This document shows, one piece after another, positions 1 to 10,972 of a DNA stretch of 64,000 nucleotides. Each line of letters starts with the position of its first letter. Position 1 is the stretch's first letter. Source of the stretch: Whitmania pigra (Eukaryota; Annelida; Clitellata; Hirudinida; Haemopidae); NCBI GenBank assembly GCA_021613335.1, contig JAJTWR010000302.1, forward strand, positions 427,501 to 491,500, written 5' to 3'. The notes under the pieces were generated by a model. That model was not told the DNA's origin and did not search any database. It saw only the letters and a program-made list of their open reading frames with translations. A program made the position numbers and the translations under genes.

Positions 1-130
1 ATTAGGGATGGACAAACAATTTTTGTCAGTCACTGTTCCTAACCCTAACCCTAACCCTATCTAATACGCTAGCCCTAACCCTATCCCTAACCATGACTTA
101 ATTATTCGCTTTTAAAAGTTGCCTTGCCTT
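1..130. repeat. Interstitial telomere-like CCCTAA stretch
   Basis: Four or more CCCTAA/CCCTAT units occur at about 40-95, with degenerate copies to 110. TTAGGG is the usual animal telomere unit. The run is short and imperfect, so it reads as an interstitial or subtelomeric relic and not a chromosome end. Confidence 0.7.
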
Positions 131-895
131 TGCCACATTGAAGCTTACTTCATGAAAACAGTTTAATCTCTGAAAACCCAACAACCATTTTAGTTTACCA
201 TCTCTGCATTATCATCGCAAACCAGCCAGTCAGCCAATCACAATCGTCGCCCAAAATAGCCCTGTTAATGATTGGCTGACGAAATAGATGAATAGCAACG
301 AATGAATATCATAGGACAATAATTCACGTGTCCGGCTAATAGCCATCGCCGTTGAACAACATTCAACTGATAAATGGCACGCTTAACATCATTGCCACGA
401 TATTTAGAGAAATTGTTTTTGGGGGAGAAAATTTTTCCATGCCTCCTGCCTCTCTTGCCAGTCCCAATTTCAATTTCGAGGAAGGTCATCATCATCGTCG
501 TCATCGTCACCGTCAACATCATCATCATGAATTGATGGATGGATAGAAGGGCGAATGGTTAACTTGTAGCGCTTTTAAAACTCCCGAAACAAAACTGTTG
601 AAAGCATACGAACCCTATAATACATGTAACTATTATTTATTGATTCCAGTGGTTAACTAATCCCTTCCTAAACTGGGAATCGAACCCAAGACAAACCATC
701 CGAACCTAAAAGATCTTTATTGAAAGACCGAATCTTGGCTTATTGTTGATTTGCACAGACTGCGTCAGAAACACCTGACGCCAAAAATTAGGACGTATTT
801 CTTTCCTGGAGAAGAATCTTAATTGGCTATTGTTGGACCAAAAGGTTGTCGGTTCAACTCCCCGATTGTCTCTGTTGGAAACGTGATTAATCTTG
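131..895. other. No gene; two tRNA B-box-like patches
   Basis: The short open frames at 265-546 look incidental and partly reflect a GAT/CATC-rich run at 486-535. At 672-690 the complement reads GGTTCGATTCCC, and at 851-862 the + strand reads GGTTCAACTCC. Both resemble the internal B box of tRNA-derived SINEs, but no convincing A box or cloverleaf was found. Confidence 0.4.
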
Positions 896-920
896 TGATT
901 AGGGTTAGGGTTAGGGTTTA
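896..920 (+). repeat. Short TTAGGG array
   Basis: Three consecutive TTAGGG units followed by TTTATG. It is the reverse orientation of the stretch at the window start. Confidence 0.75.
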
Positions 921-1999
921 TGCTAATGTCAAGGTTAGGTTCTGTATGAAAGAAAGGGAATTCATTTGGCAAACAGTTCTATTGTGTAACAGTTCCACCA
1001 ACAACATTAAACGTGCTATAAATGTAATGACAAAAACAGGCGCCAAAAACATCAACAATGTCACTAGTAATAACAATATTCATCAATCCGTCAATCCATC
1101 CATCCATATATCAATCCATCCAGTTACAGATATTCATCTGCAATAATCTGATTTGAGGGCATTCTGAGATAACGCGCAGTAGTTTATTAGACGCACCTAG
1201 ATTTGTGAAGAGCTTGAATCTGTTTGGAAGAGATAGATGACTGATCGTGGAATTGGAGATTTTGCAAAGACTGGAATGATCGGCTGGAGGAGTTGATTGA
1301 ATTGTGATTGATCAAATGATTGATTGATTAACTGATTGATTAACTGATTGATTGATTAATTGAAACAGATTTTGTACAATGTTTCACGCCATGTTAATAA
1401 TTCAGTTTAATTTAATTAATTGAATTATTAACTATTAACTAATAATTAAATCTAGGTAATTCAAATATTATTATTTAATTTTGTTATCTTTATACATCAT
1501 TGTTTGTAATAACAAATATTATTTAAAATCTTATCTTTTTTTCTTATAAACAAAAACAAATAGTGGAAAGTATTCCTCCAATATTGTTGCTGTGCAAACA
1601 AACCACAACTTGACTCACCGCATTGCAGTGAACTTTGCTTAACCCCCTGAACTCTCCAAAAGGTTGAATATTATTTTAAATAATTTATATAAGTATTATT
1701 TATAATAGTTAATCGATAATCCTTATAAATAGCCAGCCATTGAAATTATTACAAATATTATATAGATTGATGGTTTAAATTTATTTGAAAATCTTGAATA
1801 AATGAGCTGATGATTGTGCATTCGCCGGGTTGTTTGAGTGAATTTAAATGCATGGATGCATCCTATAATGCAAAGATGCATTAGGGCAAATTCAGTCAGA
1901 AATTATATCAATATCTCCCCATCGTCATCAACCCATTCACGAACATCACACCAAATGCTACTCATTCCAATTAACATCGCTAGTCTAATCAACCAATCA
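921..1999. other. AT-rich non-coding stretch
   Basis: There is no supported gene. A GATT-rich tract lies at about 1296-1362. The long frame from 1838 onward is produced by the downstream CATC repeat and not by coding sequence. Confidence 0.6.
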
Positions 2000-2350
2000 T
2001 CCATAATCTATGCACCTATCCATTCATTCATCCACTCACCCATTCACCCACCTTTCCATTCACCTACTTATCCAACCATCTACCTACCCACCTTTCCATT
2101 CAGCTACTCATCTACCCACCCATCCATCCATCCATCCATCCATCCATCCATCCATCCAACCATCCACCCACCTTTCCATCCACCTACTCATCCACCCATC
2201 CATCCATCCATCCATCCACCCAACCATCCACCCACCTTTCCATCCACCTACTCATCCACCCATCCATCCACCCATCCATTCACCCAACCATCCACCCAAC
2301 CATCCACCCAACCATCCACCTACTCATCCATCCATCCACCCAACCATCTT
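2000..2350. repeat. CATC/CCACC minisatellite
   Basis: About 350 bases of CATC units are mixed with a longer unit containing ACCCACCTTTCCATCCACCT, which recurs about four times. All three + frames read as Ser/Thr/His/Pro repeats, which explains the apparent open frames here. Confidence 0.9.
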
Positions 2351-2579
2351 CTCCAGCCTGGCCGCTTTCTCTCGCATCGTCTTATCTCCTCCCTTCCATC
2401 TTAGCCCTGGCTGATACCGGCACTCTACCCAATGATCCAGTCCGCGCCATAAAGAGCCCAATAGTTAATTGAATTTTGGAGATAGCAAATACCACGAGCC
2501 GACGTAACTTATTGGTCGCCGGCTCTTTCCTTCATAAAACTCATACGAACAATTTTCCATGCGGGAGAGTAGGGGATGT

Positions 2580-2790
2580 GAGGGTATAATGGGTCGAGAG
2601 TTTAGAGAGTGTGACGGTTTAAGGGGTAAGGGTTTAGGGATGAGGGTTTCTGGGGTAAGGGTTTAGGGGGGTAAGGGTTTAGGGGGGTAAGGGTTTAGGG
2701 AGTGTGATGGTTTAGGGGGAGCGAGGATTTAAGAGTCAACGGTTTAGGGGTGAGGGTTTAGGTAGGTATGAGGGTTTAGGGAAATGGTGT
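2580..2790 (+). repeat. Degenerate telomere-like GGGTTTA tract
   Basis: Roughly a dozen irregular units of AAGGGTTTAGGG and GTGAGGGTTTAG occur, G-rich on +. They are close to but distinct from TTAGGG. The spacing is uneven, so this may be a diverged telomere-derived satellite. Confidence 0.6.
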
Positions 2791-3700
2791 GTGGGTGGAC
2801 ATATGGTTGTAGAAAAATTACTAAGCGTATTTATATCATTAAAGACGGTGGCAGTTTGTGGAATTCTTTGCAATCCAGTTCAAATAAAATAGTTTACATT
2901 CATATATAATATAATTATAATTTTTTTAAATTAATATAATTATATATATATATATATATATATGTATATGTATATGTATATATATAATAGTAATAATGCA
3001 TAAGCCAACCTCCTCGTCTAAACAAAAACAATTGCCATTCACAAATTCAACCCTGACACTAGGTCATGCGGAAATCGTGGCATAAATATCTCCATTGCCA
3101 TTGGACGAGAGGGGGCCGTTTGTAAGGTCACGTGAAAGCGCGATGCTGTTATCCTATTGGCTCTTGTAAATGTTTATTCTTACACCTTGGGATATAAACA
3201 TTGAATGTGAGTGGCGAATATATGTGTGAAATATTTTATTGTTATTGGAAATTATGTTTTGGTTTCTCTTATTATTTATTTTTTAAAATTCTGAAATAGA
3301 GATACAAAGTACGAAGATATTATTTTAATTTTTGTTTAAACATCAATTTCATTTGAATTGATTCTGCGGGTCATTAATGTATTTTTGTTAAAACGTCTAA
3401 TTTGTTTATTAAGTAATACTAATTATTAAAATAGTTATTATTAAGAAATTATAATTTTTTTATTATATTAAAAATATTTTTGATTTAATATTAATATCCA
3501 ATATTTTTAAATTATTTTTTCATTTCTTTTTTTCACGAATATTTGGCAGAAATTCGATGAATAACGGACGCATAGTTTATTCCGCTTTACGAAGTAGTAG
3601 ATGTTTAAGTGGCGGTAATATTTGAGTCATAAAAAAATGTTTGAAAGGGACAGAATATTTATCCAAATGCGTATCATTTTTGTCAATATTTCGTATCCTC
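2791..3700. other. AT-rich non-coding stretch
   Basis: No coding feature. A TA dinucleotide microsatellite lies at about 2936-2990. Confidence 0.6.
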
Positions 3701-3795
3701 GTATCCATCATCATCATCATCATCATCATCATCGTCATCATCATCATCATCGTCATCGTCATCATCATCGTCATCATCATCATCACCCCTACAAA
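3701..3795. repeat. CAT/CGT trinucleotide microsatellite
   Basis: A CAT repeat with CGT interruptions gives His, Ile or Asp/Met homopolymer frames on both strands. The ATCGTCATC pattern continues weakly to about 3895. Confidence 0.9.
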
Positions 3796-5965
3796 GACCA
3801 TGACAAAGACTATCGTCACCACCACCATCCTCAATCATCGTGATAGTCATCGTCATAATTATCGTCATCAAAATTGCCACCATCATTCCACCACAGTCTA
3901 TGTAGTCGGGAATGATCGCATAAAACCCGTGGCAATGTTGTGACCATGTTCACGAAGATATTGGAAACTTTTGAAGGAAGCATTTTGATTGGGCCATGAA
4001 AATCTTTAGAACTGACATCTCTATTTTTCCACCCCATGTTATTTGAGGTAAGAGGGGGGTAGGTGGAGTTTGGGTAGAGTCCCCCTCCCCCAAGGAATCA
4101 ATTGTGGTAACTCAGAAATTATGACGAGAAAGTTATGTATTTTCATAAATTATTTTCGATTATATTTTCATCACTTTGTGGTTTCAAAGAACTAGGTGGT
4201 TTAATATTAAATGAACTTTCATAATTTTCGTTGTATATTTTTATCACTTTGTTGTTTCAAAGGTGTTTAATATTAAATGAATTTTCATAATTGTCGTTGT
4301 ATAATTCAGCATATTAAATTCGTAACTTGAATAAATAATTTAAAAATTGTTTGATAAAATTCTTGAGATGTCCTTAGAAAATGTTCATCTATTTTGTTGG
4401 AATTGAAAAAAAAAAACTAAATTACGAATAAAAATATTTTCTAAGTGAATTCTCCAAAAAAGTCGAAGTGTCAAAAATTCTTTTCAGAAAATCCAATAAA
4501 GCTTTTGACAAGAAGTAATTAGGAATTAAAATTTAAATTAAATAAACGAAGTCTATCATTTCAACCGTTTAAATTTCTATTAAATTATTATTATTTGCTA
4601 GAAAATTCAGCGACAACAAATAAAAATAAAATTGTATTTATCCTTTCACTTCCAGACATTACATTGGAAGGGTCTCGCCGTGATCAGCGGTGCATAAATT
4701 AGTGGCAAAAAACCTCCACGCTCTACTGAACTGGTGAGGTTCATATGCAAATGCAGTCCTGAGCGATGATGCATCTAGGATTCCGAGTCCAGTTTTGTGG
4801 CAGTCTCTCTTCTCCTTTAGATCCGTCCTTCCCTCTGTCTGTCTGTCTGTCTGCCTGTCTATCTGTCCGTCCATCCCTCCATTCAGCCAGCCATCCATCC
4901 GTTCATCCAACCGTACATCAACATTGTTTGTCATGGAGACTTTGTGATGTGTTTAAACAAATGTCGTGTTAAATATGTTTGTAATTATTTCAATTACTTA
5001 AAATAGCCTAACATTAATATGAAATAATGATAATAATCATCATCATCAACATCATTCATTATTCGAGCAATAAATGGAAGTCATAGAGAGAGCGTCGGTC
5101 GTGGAAAGCTCGGTGAATTGTTGAATTGCTGATTGATTGACGGAGCATGATTGAAGGTCCTTCCATGCATTTGATTTATTCCCGCCGAGCACAGGTCACG
5201 TGACTGGGAAAACTCTTCGGAAATCGATCACCTGGTCGGCAGAGTTGGAGAAGAATGAAATAGGAAGGCTGGTGAAATTAAGATGAATTATCATAATCAA
5301 TCGATAAATTATCATAATCAATCAGTAAATCGCACGTTATGAATTAAATCGATTAAGAATGTGGTAGGTGCAAAGAAAACCCGTTAATTTTAAAATGCAA
5401 TTTAGTACGATGCATTAAAAATATTTAATTTTTTTTGTTATCATATCCATTCATTTACATCCATTGCCGTTCGTACATTCACAAGATGAACTTGATTTTC
5501 AACAGATACATTTTGATGATCTTAAAAATTAAAAAAAACTTTATCTCTATTTATAAAATATCATTCATTCAAAACAACTAGACAGCAGAATGTAAGTATT
5601 ATTTTGCAGCAAAATCACCAATGTTGAACAGGTGAGTTTCGAACGCCACACCTCCGGTTAAGGAAGAATAAGCTTGTCTTCACAGCCTAATTGATAACGA
5701 AATATCAAAGATATATTTTGATCGCTAGGGTTGCCCTGGCGAATAAATGGGAAAATATAGAAGTTTTTAATCCGATGATCTCCAGGGCTACTTCCGCGCT
5801 TATAAAGTCGCTAATTATTATTTATTGTTGCTATGTTTTTATTTTATTGTAAATTATTTGTTTAATATGAATAATAACATAATAAAAAAAATTATTAATC
5901 ATTTGAACGGATATGTTGTTTAAATATTACCGATAAAAAAATGATAACAAATATAATTATAATAA

Positions 5966-6007
<42 letters not shown>

Positions 6008-6110
6008 CGGTCTAAAGCAGAAATTAGCCATTTTATGAAGATATGATATTACGTTATTATGAGAGTTAATCAAAGTTTTAATTTGATACACCATTTATAC
6101 ATCGCGCCTA
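3796..6110. other. Gene-free spacer with short repeats
   Basis: Nothing protein-like was seen on either strand. A TGTC tetranucleotide tract lies at about 4835-4880, an ATA tract at about 5969-6005, and a B-box-like patch (GTTTCGAAC) at 5637-5645. Confidence 0.55.
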
Positions 6111-6215
6111 CCCGAGGGTCTGTCTTGTTGCGAACATACGACACATCTTACGACACATAACGACTGTTACTACCGCCGCATGCCGGAACGCAACCCATTC
6201 GGCCAACCTGCAATC
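6111..6215 (-). mobile_element. tRNA-derived SINE copy, 5' part
   Basis: On the complement it starts GCAGGTTGGCCGAATGGGTT, a tRNA A-box-like motif (TGGCCGAATGG), then runs through CATGCGGC and GTCGTTATGTGTCG. The same order occurs at 34613 (+), 29885-29990 (-) and 61690-61990 (-). In the better copies the second motif (GAGTTCGAAACCC) matches a B box. This copy lies upstream of the lectin array. Confidence 0.65.
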
Positions 6216-6698
6216 CCAATACGTTATGAGAATTACTAAAATTTTAGTACGCTATTTAAATATTGCCTCAAACGTTGTAAAGTAAACTCCAAAAGTCATT
6301 ATAAAAATCAGATTTATTAAATTAATCAGTTTTAAATGTCAAAGAATTCGACTTTGCGAATAATTTGTAAAAAATACTTTAACGCCATTTCTATCACTTT
6401 ATGGTTCAATGGCCTGGGTTAATTGTTATTTCGTACGATTAAATTTAAACCACAAACACTACACAATTTAAATGTTATTACGGCATAAATGAATTAGCTC
6501 GTATAATAATATTATAATAATTAAAATGATGATTAAAACCAATTTTATGATTGTCCTGTAAATCTACCTGACACGTGTTCGTTATAATAAAAAATAAATA
6601 AGACATTCGATTCGATATAACATTGCGTGCATGATTCTCAGTTTCACATACCACATGGGAAGTTTCTCTGAATTTAGTAAACAACTCGATCTCCCACC

Positions 6699-6776
6699 AG
6701 GTAAGCAATCGCCTTTTCGATGAAAATATTTTCAATCAGGTAAGCAATCGCCTTCTCGATGAAAATATTTTCAATC
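6699..6776. repeat. 39 bp tandem duplication upstream of exon A
   Basis: Two nearly identical 39-base units (AGGTAAGCAATCGCC...TTTTCAATC) lie back to back at 6699-6737 and 6738-6776. The paralogous promoter region near 8730 has a single copy. Confidence 0.8.
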
Positions 6777-6832
6777 GGAAATCATAAATCACGTTTTTGC
6801 GTGTTCATAGGGAATATGCGAGAACTGAACCT

Positions 6833-6838
6833 TATAAA
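6833..6838 (+). promoter_or_regulatory. TATA-like box of signal exon A (lectin gene 1)
   Basis: TATAAA lies about 50 bases before the ATG at 6886. The same context (CTTATAAATTCCTCTCAATGTT) occurs before exon A at 8827 and 20337, so the promoter was copied with the exon. Confidence 0.5.
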
Positions 6839-6885
6839 TTCCTCTCAATGTTCGGTGTTGTTGTCAGTAATTACTGCTCTTCAAG

Positions 6886-6943
6886 ATGTTCTTCTTGTTC
6901 TTTATCGTCCTGGCACTCCTTCCTTATCAGGGATTTGGACAAG
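6886..6943 (+). CDS. Alternative first coding exon A of lectin gene 1
   Basis: This 58-base exon starts at ATG 6886 and encodes MFFLFFIV...PYQGFGQ, a hydrophobic secretory signal peptide, ending in phase 1. The copies at 8867 and 20390 have a GT donor (CAAG|GTTAGT). Here the donor reads CAAG|GCTAGT, so it is either a GC donor or a T-to-C inactivating change. If spliced to 7400 it would replace exon B (7233) and leave the mature lectin unchanged. Whether it is used cannot be told from sequence. Confidence 0.5.
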
Positions 6944-7232
6944 GCTAGTTACTTTTTTAAATAGTATATATTTATATAGGATTATTAGTATTATTAAATT
7001 ATTGTTTATTATATTCATTTTTTTAATTTTTCAAAAGTGTTGTGTTCACGTGTTAAAGTTTTGTTTTAAAGCTATTTGAGGCGCCTTTCTAGGCTAGGTA
7101 ATCAATAGCCCAAATTGCCTAACATTAAGGTTTGCATTTAAATTGACATTTGCAAATGACATTTGAAAATTAAAATCGGTAAGCCAAGCTGTCCAGAGTG
7201 ATTAAAAAAGCAGGTTCATTTGGTTCGTTAGA

Positions 7233-7946
7233 ATGCTTTTCTTGGTGTATTTTTTTTTCTTTGTACTCCTTCCCTATGAAGGATTCAGTCAGAGTGAGTT
7301 TACTTTTTAAATAACTTTAGTTATGGTTTGAGATTCAAAACTCGATTAAGTTATCTTTCAGATTCTTTATGTTCAATTTAATTTTATTTTTAATTTCAGA
7401 GTGTGGATTATGTCCAGAAGGCTTCACCCACTTCAAGCAGCAGAACAAGTGCTACAAGGCTTTCTCGACGAAGGCAAATTGGGACGAAGCTCTGATGAAC
7501 TGCGATAAGTTGGGTTCCCATCTTGTGACCATCACAAGTGCTGCCAGCAATAACCCACTGAAAGAAGTTATCGACCCGATAAAGGGTATTGTTGTAAACA
7601 TTTAGTGGTTCTACAATTATTTTGGTCCGATTATTTGTACTCATACCTATTATTTCTTAATTTAATTTCATTTTTTGTTCAAGCGTCCTGCATGAACCCG
7701 GCCGTTACCCAGCCTGCGTTTTGGACTGCCGGGAGAAAAAAGTGCTCCAATGGTCCGTTCACCTGGGTCCCCAAACGTGATATCAAGATGGAGATGCTGT
7801 ATACAAACTGGCTCCCAGGAGAACCCAATAACGCTAAAGGAATTGAAGAATGCGTTCACTTCTTGGCTGGCGATAGCAATAATCTTCTCTGGAACGATAC
7901 TCCCTGTGGATTGGCAAACTGCTTTGTCTGTGAAGTAGATTTATGA
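7233..7946 (+). CDS. Lectin gene 1: secreted single-domain C-type lectin
   Basis: Exons 7233-7293, 7400-7585 and 7684-7946 give 169 aa. All junctions are GT-AG and phase 1. Residues 1-20 form a signal peptide (MLFLVYFF...). The long-form CTLD starts at the CGLCPEGF motif and includes FWTAGR (95-100), EPN (129-131), WND (152-154) and the terminal Cys pattern C157/C162/C165. In the CTLD family, EPN plus WND are Ca2+ ligands typical of mannose-type sugar binding. The product should be secreted as a small lectin; an innate-immune or recognition role is inference. The start is the first ATG of a 61-base exon conserved in four other copies. The frames overlapping exon 3 are shadows. Confidence 0.88.
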
Positions 7947-8090
7947 AGGCAAGGCAAAGACTCAAGGATTTAAGGACTATGCTGTTCTTTGGAATTTTCA
8001 CCTGGTTTCAAATTCCAAATTAACTTTTAAATATACTCATGTTAATTTAAATTATAAATTGACGATAATTATTTCTATGCATTTTTTGAA

Positions 8091-8096
8091 AATAAA
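8091..8096 (+). terminator. Poly(A) signal of lectin gene 1
   Basis: AATAAA lies about 145 bases after the stop, in a 3' UTR conserved among the lectin copies (GGCAAGGCAAAGACTCAAGGATT...). Confidence 0.6.
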
Positions 8097-8820
8097 TTTG
8101 AATGCATTCTTTTAAACAGTTTTTTGTTTGTTGTTGAAATGATCGGAGTTTGTAATCAACTCATATTAATTTTTAAATTTCTTAAGTATGGCTTCACCTG
8201 GAATTAATATTGAATTAACTTTTTCGAAAAAAGTATGAAACTTCTTGATATTGCTAATAAGCGTATATTTGATTTCAAGAAGCTTTATTCTTTATGACGA
8301 AAAATTTAGAAATATTGGAAGCGACAGAAATTAAATCGTTTAAAAGTTTAAATGGTCTGGGTTAACTGTTATCTCGTTCGATTAAATGTAAACCACAAAC
8401 ACTACACAATTTAAATTTTATATTTTAATAGTATTATAATAATATTTTAATAGTATTATAATGATGATTACATCCAAATTTATGATTGTCCTGTAAATCT
8501 ACTTGACGTCTGTTTGTTATAATGATAAAAACAATGTTCTTATTCCAATTCAGAAGGCGATAACTGACTGCAGCAATGTTTTCGTTTTGTTATCCGAATG
8601 ACCATCGATTCTAAGGTGGATTTACATATGTAGGACATTCAATTCGATAAAACATTGCGTTCATGATTTTCAGTTTTACATACCACATTGGAAGTTTCTA
8701 TGAATTTAGTAAACAACTCGATATCCCATCAGGTAAACAATCGTCTTCTCGATGAAAATATTTCAGATCAGAAATCATTAATCACGTTTTCGCGTGTTTT
8801 TTTGGAAATATGCGAGAACT
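8097..8820. other. Intergenic spacer, duplicated with the lectins
   Basis: No gene. The segment after the 3' UTR (GATCGGAGTTTGTAATCAACTCATATTAA...) recurs downstream of the other copies, including 10755, 16090, 21150, 48240, and inverted near 26680, 31190 and 37680. It marks the 3' boundary of the duplicated unit. Confidence 0.7.
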
Positions 8821-8866
8821 GAACCTTATAAATTCCTCTCAATGTTAGTAATTACTGCTCTTCAAG

Positions 8867-8924
8867 ATGTTCTTCTTGTGCTTCGTCGTCCTGGCACTCC
8901 TTCCTTATCAGGGAATTGGACAAG
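8867..8924 (+). CDS. Alternative first coding exon A of lectin gene 2
   Basis: This 58-base exon encodes MFFLCFVV...PYQGIGQ, ends in phase 1, and has an intact donor CAAG|GTTAGT. A TATAAA box lies at 8827-8832. It lies 0.88 kb before exon B (9803). Both fit the same acceptor at 9970, so this gene appears to have two promoters and two signal peptides. Confidence 0.6.
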
Positions 8925-9059
8925 GTTAGTTACTTTTTTATATAGTATATATTTATACAGGATTATTAGTATTATTAAATTATTATTTATTATAACCATT
9001 TATTTAATTTAAAAATTATTCAAAATTGTTGTGTTCACGTGTTACAATTTTGTTTTAAA

Positions 9060-9195
9060 TCTATTTGAAGTGCCTTTCTTATAAAAAGGGCAGCTAAGGC
9101 ATAGATTCTTGCTTTTTGGACTGAAGCAAAAATAAAAGATGCGTTACATAATGCATACTAGAATAGTATTATTTATGACAATATTAATATGGGAA

Positions 9196-9228
<33 letters not shown>

Positions 9229-9790
9229 CCAAGAAGTAGAAAAATAAAAATAATAAATTTATAATGATAAATGTAATAGAGGTCACTGATTCAAAATATT
9301 GATATTTTAAAATCGATCGGAAACCGGTCTTCGAACAATTTGTAGAGCCAGCCAGTCGATCGATATTAACTTCTCGAATTATCAGCCAGCGCAGTTTCTT
9401 TACCCGCCCCAACCATTTCTGTCCAACTTAATTCTAACTACTTTCCCGTAAAGGCAAAGTATACAAGCATTTTGGTATTATTTATTAAATTAAATATTAA
9501 CAATAAAATCATTTGTTTCTTCCGATTATTTATTTTAATTTTACCTACAATTGTGGTGACTAGTTTAATTCAGGTATAAAATCAAGTGTCTAATGCACAC
9601 TACTAGTCAACTGGTATGCCGCTGGTATGCACGTGCTAGGTAATCAATAGCCCAAATTGCCTAACCTTCAGGTTTGCATTTAAATTGACTTTTGTAACTG
9701 ACATTTGAGAATTAAAATCGTTGAGGTAGGCTCTCCAGAGTGAGTTTGAATATTGATAAAAGCAGACGATTCGAGCTCTGCTAGTTCATT
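9060..9790. repeat. Duplicated lectin spacer between exons A and B
   Basis: This block (CTATTTGAAGTGCCTTTCTTATAAAAA..., AAACCGGTCTTCGAACAATTTGTA..., ...TAGGTAATCAATAGCCCAAATTGCC) recurs at about 14430-15060, in parts near 19030-19190 and 20580-20930, and inverted at about 27760-28130. It contains the short (AAT)n seed at 9196-9226, which is massively expanded in the 19.2 kb copy. Confidence 0.75.
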
Positions 9791-9802
9791 TGGCTCGTTA
9801 GA

Positions 9803-10563
9803 ATGCTTTTCTTGGTGTATTTTTTCTTCTTTGTACTCCTTCCCTATGAAGGATTCAGTCAGAGTGAGTTTACTTTTTAAATAACTTTATTTCTGGATTG
9901 AGATTCAAGCCTCGATTAAGTTATATTTCCAATTCTTTATATTCAATGTAATTTTATTTTTAATTTCAGATTGTGGGTCATGTCCAGCAGGCTTCATCTA
10001 TTTCGAGCAGCAGAACAAGTGCTACAAGGCTTTCTCGACGAAGCTAAGTTGGGACGATGCCCTGAGCATCTGCGGACAGTTGGATTCCCATCTTGTGACC
10101 ATCACAAGTGCTGCTAGCAATAACCCACTGAAAGAAGTGATCGACCCGATAAAGGGTATTGTTGTAAATTTATTTATTTACTGTATTATTATTACTATTC
10201 ATTATGTATTTGGTGGTTCTAAAATTATTTCGTTCAGATTATTTTTTACTCGTACGCATTATTTGTTAATTTAATTTCATTGCAATTTTTTTTTGTTTAA
10301 GCGTCCTGCATGAACCCGGCCGTTACCCAGCCTGCGTTTTGGACTGCCGGGAGAAGAAAGTGCTCCAATGGTCCGTTCACCTGGGTCCCCAACCGTGGCA
10401 TCAAGATACAGATGCTGTACACAAACTGGCTCCCAAGAGAACCAAATAACGCTAATGGAATTGAGGATTGCATTCACTTCTTGGCTGGCGATAGCAACGC
10501 TCTCTCTGGAACGATACTCCCTGTGGATTGGCTAACTGCTTTGTCTGTGAAGTAGACTTATGA
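9803..10563 (+). pseudogene. Lectin gene 2: CTLD copy with exon 3 frameshift
   Basis: Exons 9803-9863, 9970-10155 and 10302 onward follow the gene 1 plan, with intact splice sites and signal peptide. Around 10494-10505 the sequence GATAGCAACGCTCTCTCTGG is one base shorter than the paralogs (GATAGCAATAATCTTCTCTGG). Reading therefore shifts, loses WND and the last Cys residues, and ends at 10553-10555. The ancestral stop would be 10561-10563. EPN is kept, but a domain without its last disulfides is unlikely to fold normally. It is either a recent pseudogene or a sequencing error. Confidence 0.75.
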
Positions 10564-10972
10564 AGGCAAGGCAAAGGCTCAAGGTTTCAAGGACTATGCT
10601 GTTCTATGGAATTTTCACCTGCTTTTAAATTCCAAATTAACATTTAAATATACTCATGTTAATTAAAATTCTAAATTGACTATAATTAATTCGGTGCATT
10701 GAAAAGAAATTTGATTGCATTCTTTAAAGCAATGTTTTGTTTGTTGTTGAAATGATCGGAGTTTGTAATCAATTCATATTAACTTTTAAATTTCCTAAGT
10801 ATGGCTTCACTGCGATTAATATTGAATTAACTTTTTCGAAAAAAGTATGAAACTTCTTGATATCGCAAATAAGCGTATATTTCATTTCAAAAAGCTTTAT
10901 TCTTTATGGCGAAAAATTTAAAAATATTGGAAGCGACGGAAATTAAATCGTTTAAAATTTTGCAACAAATTT

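Noticed and set aside
1838..2414. 188- and 134-residue Ser/His/Pro-rich open frames
   Set aside because: They are produced by the CATC minisatellite; similar composition appears in every frame.
3622..3943. Poly-His and poly-Asp proteins near 3.7 kb
   Set aside because: These are translations of a CAT microsatellite; no start context, splice sites or conserved domain.
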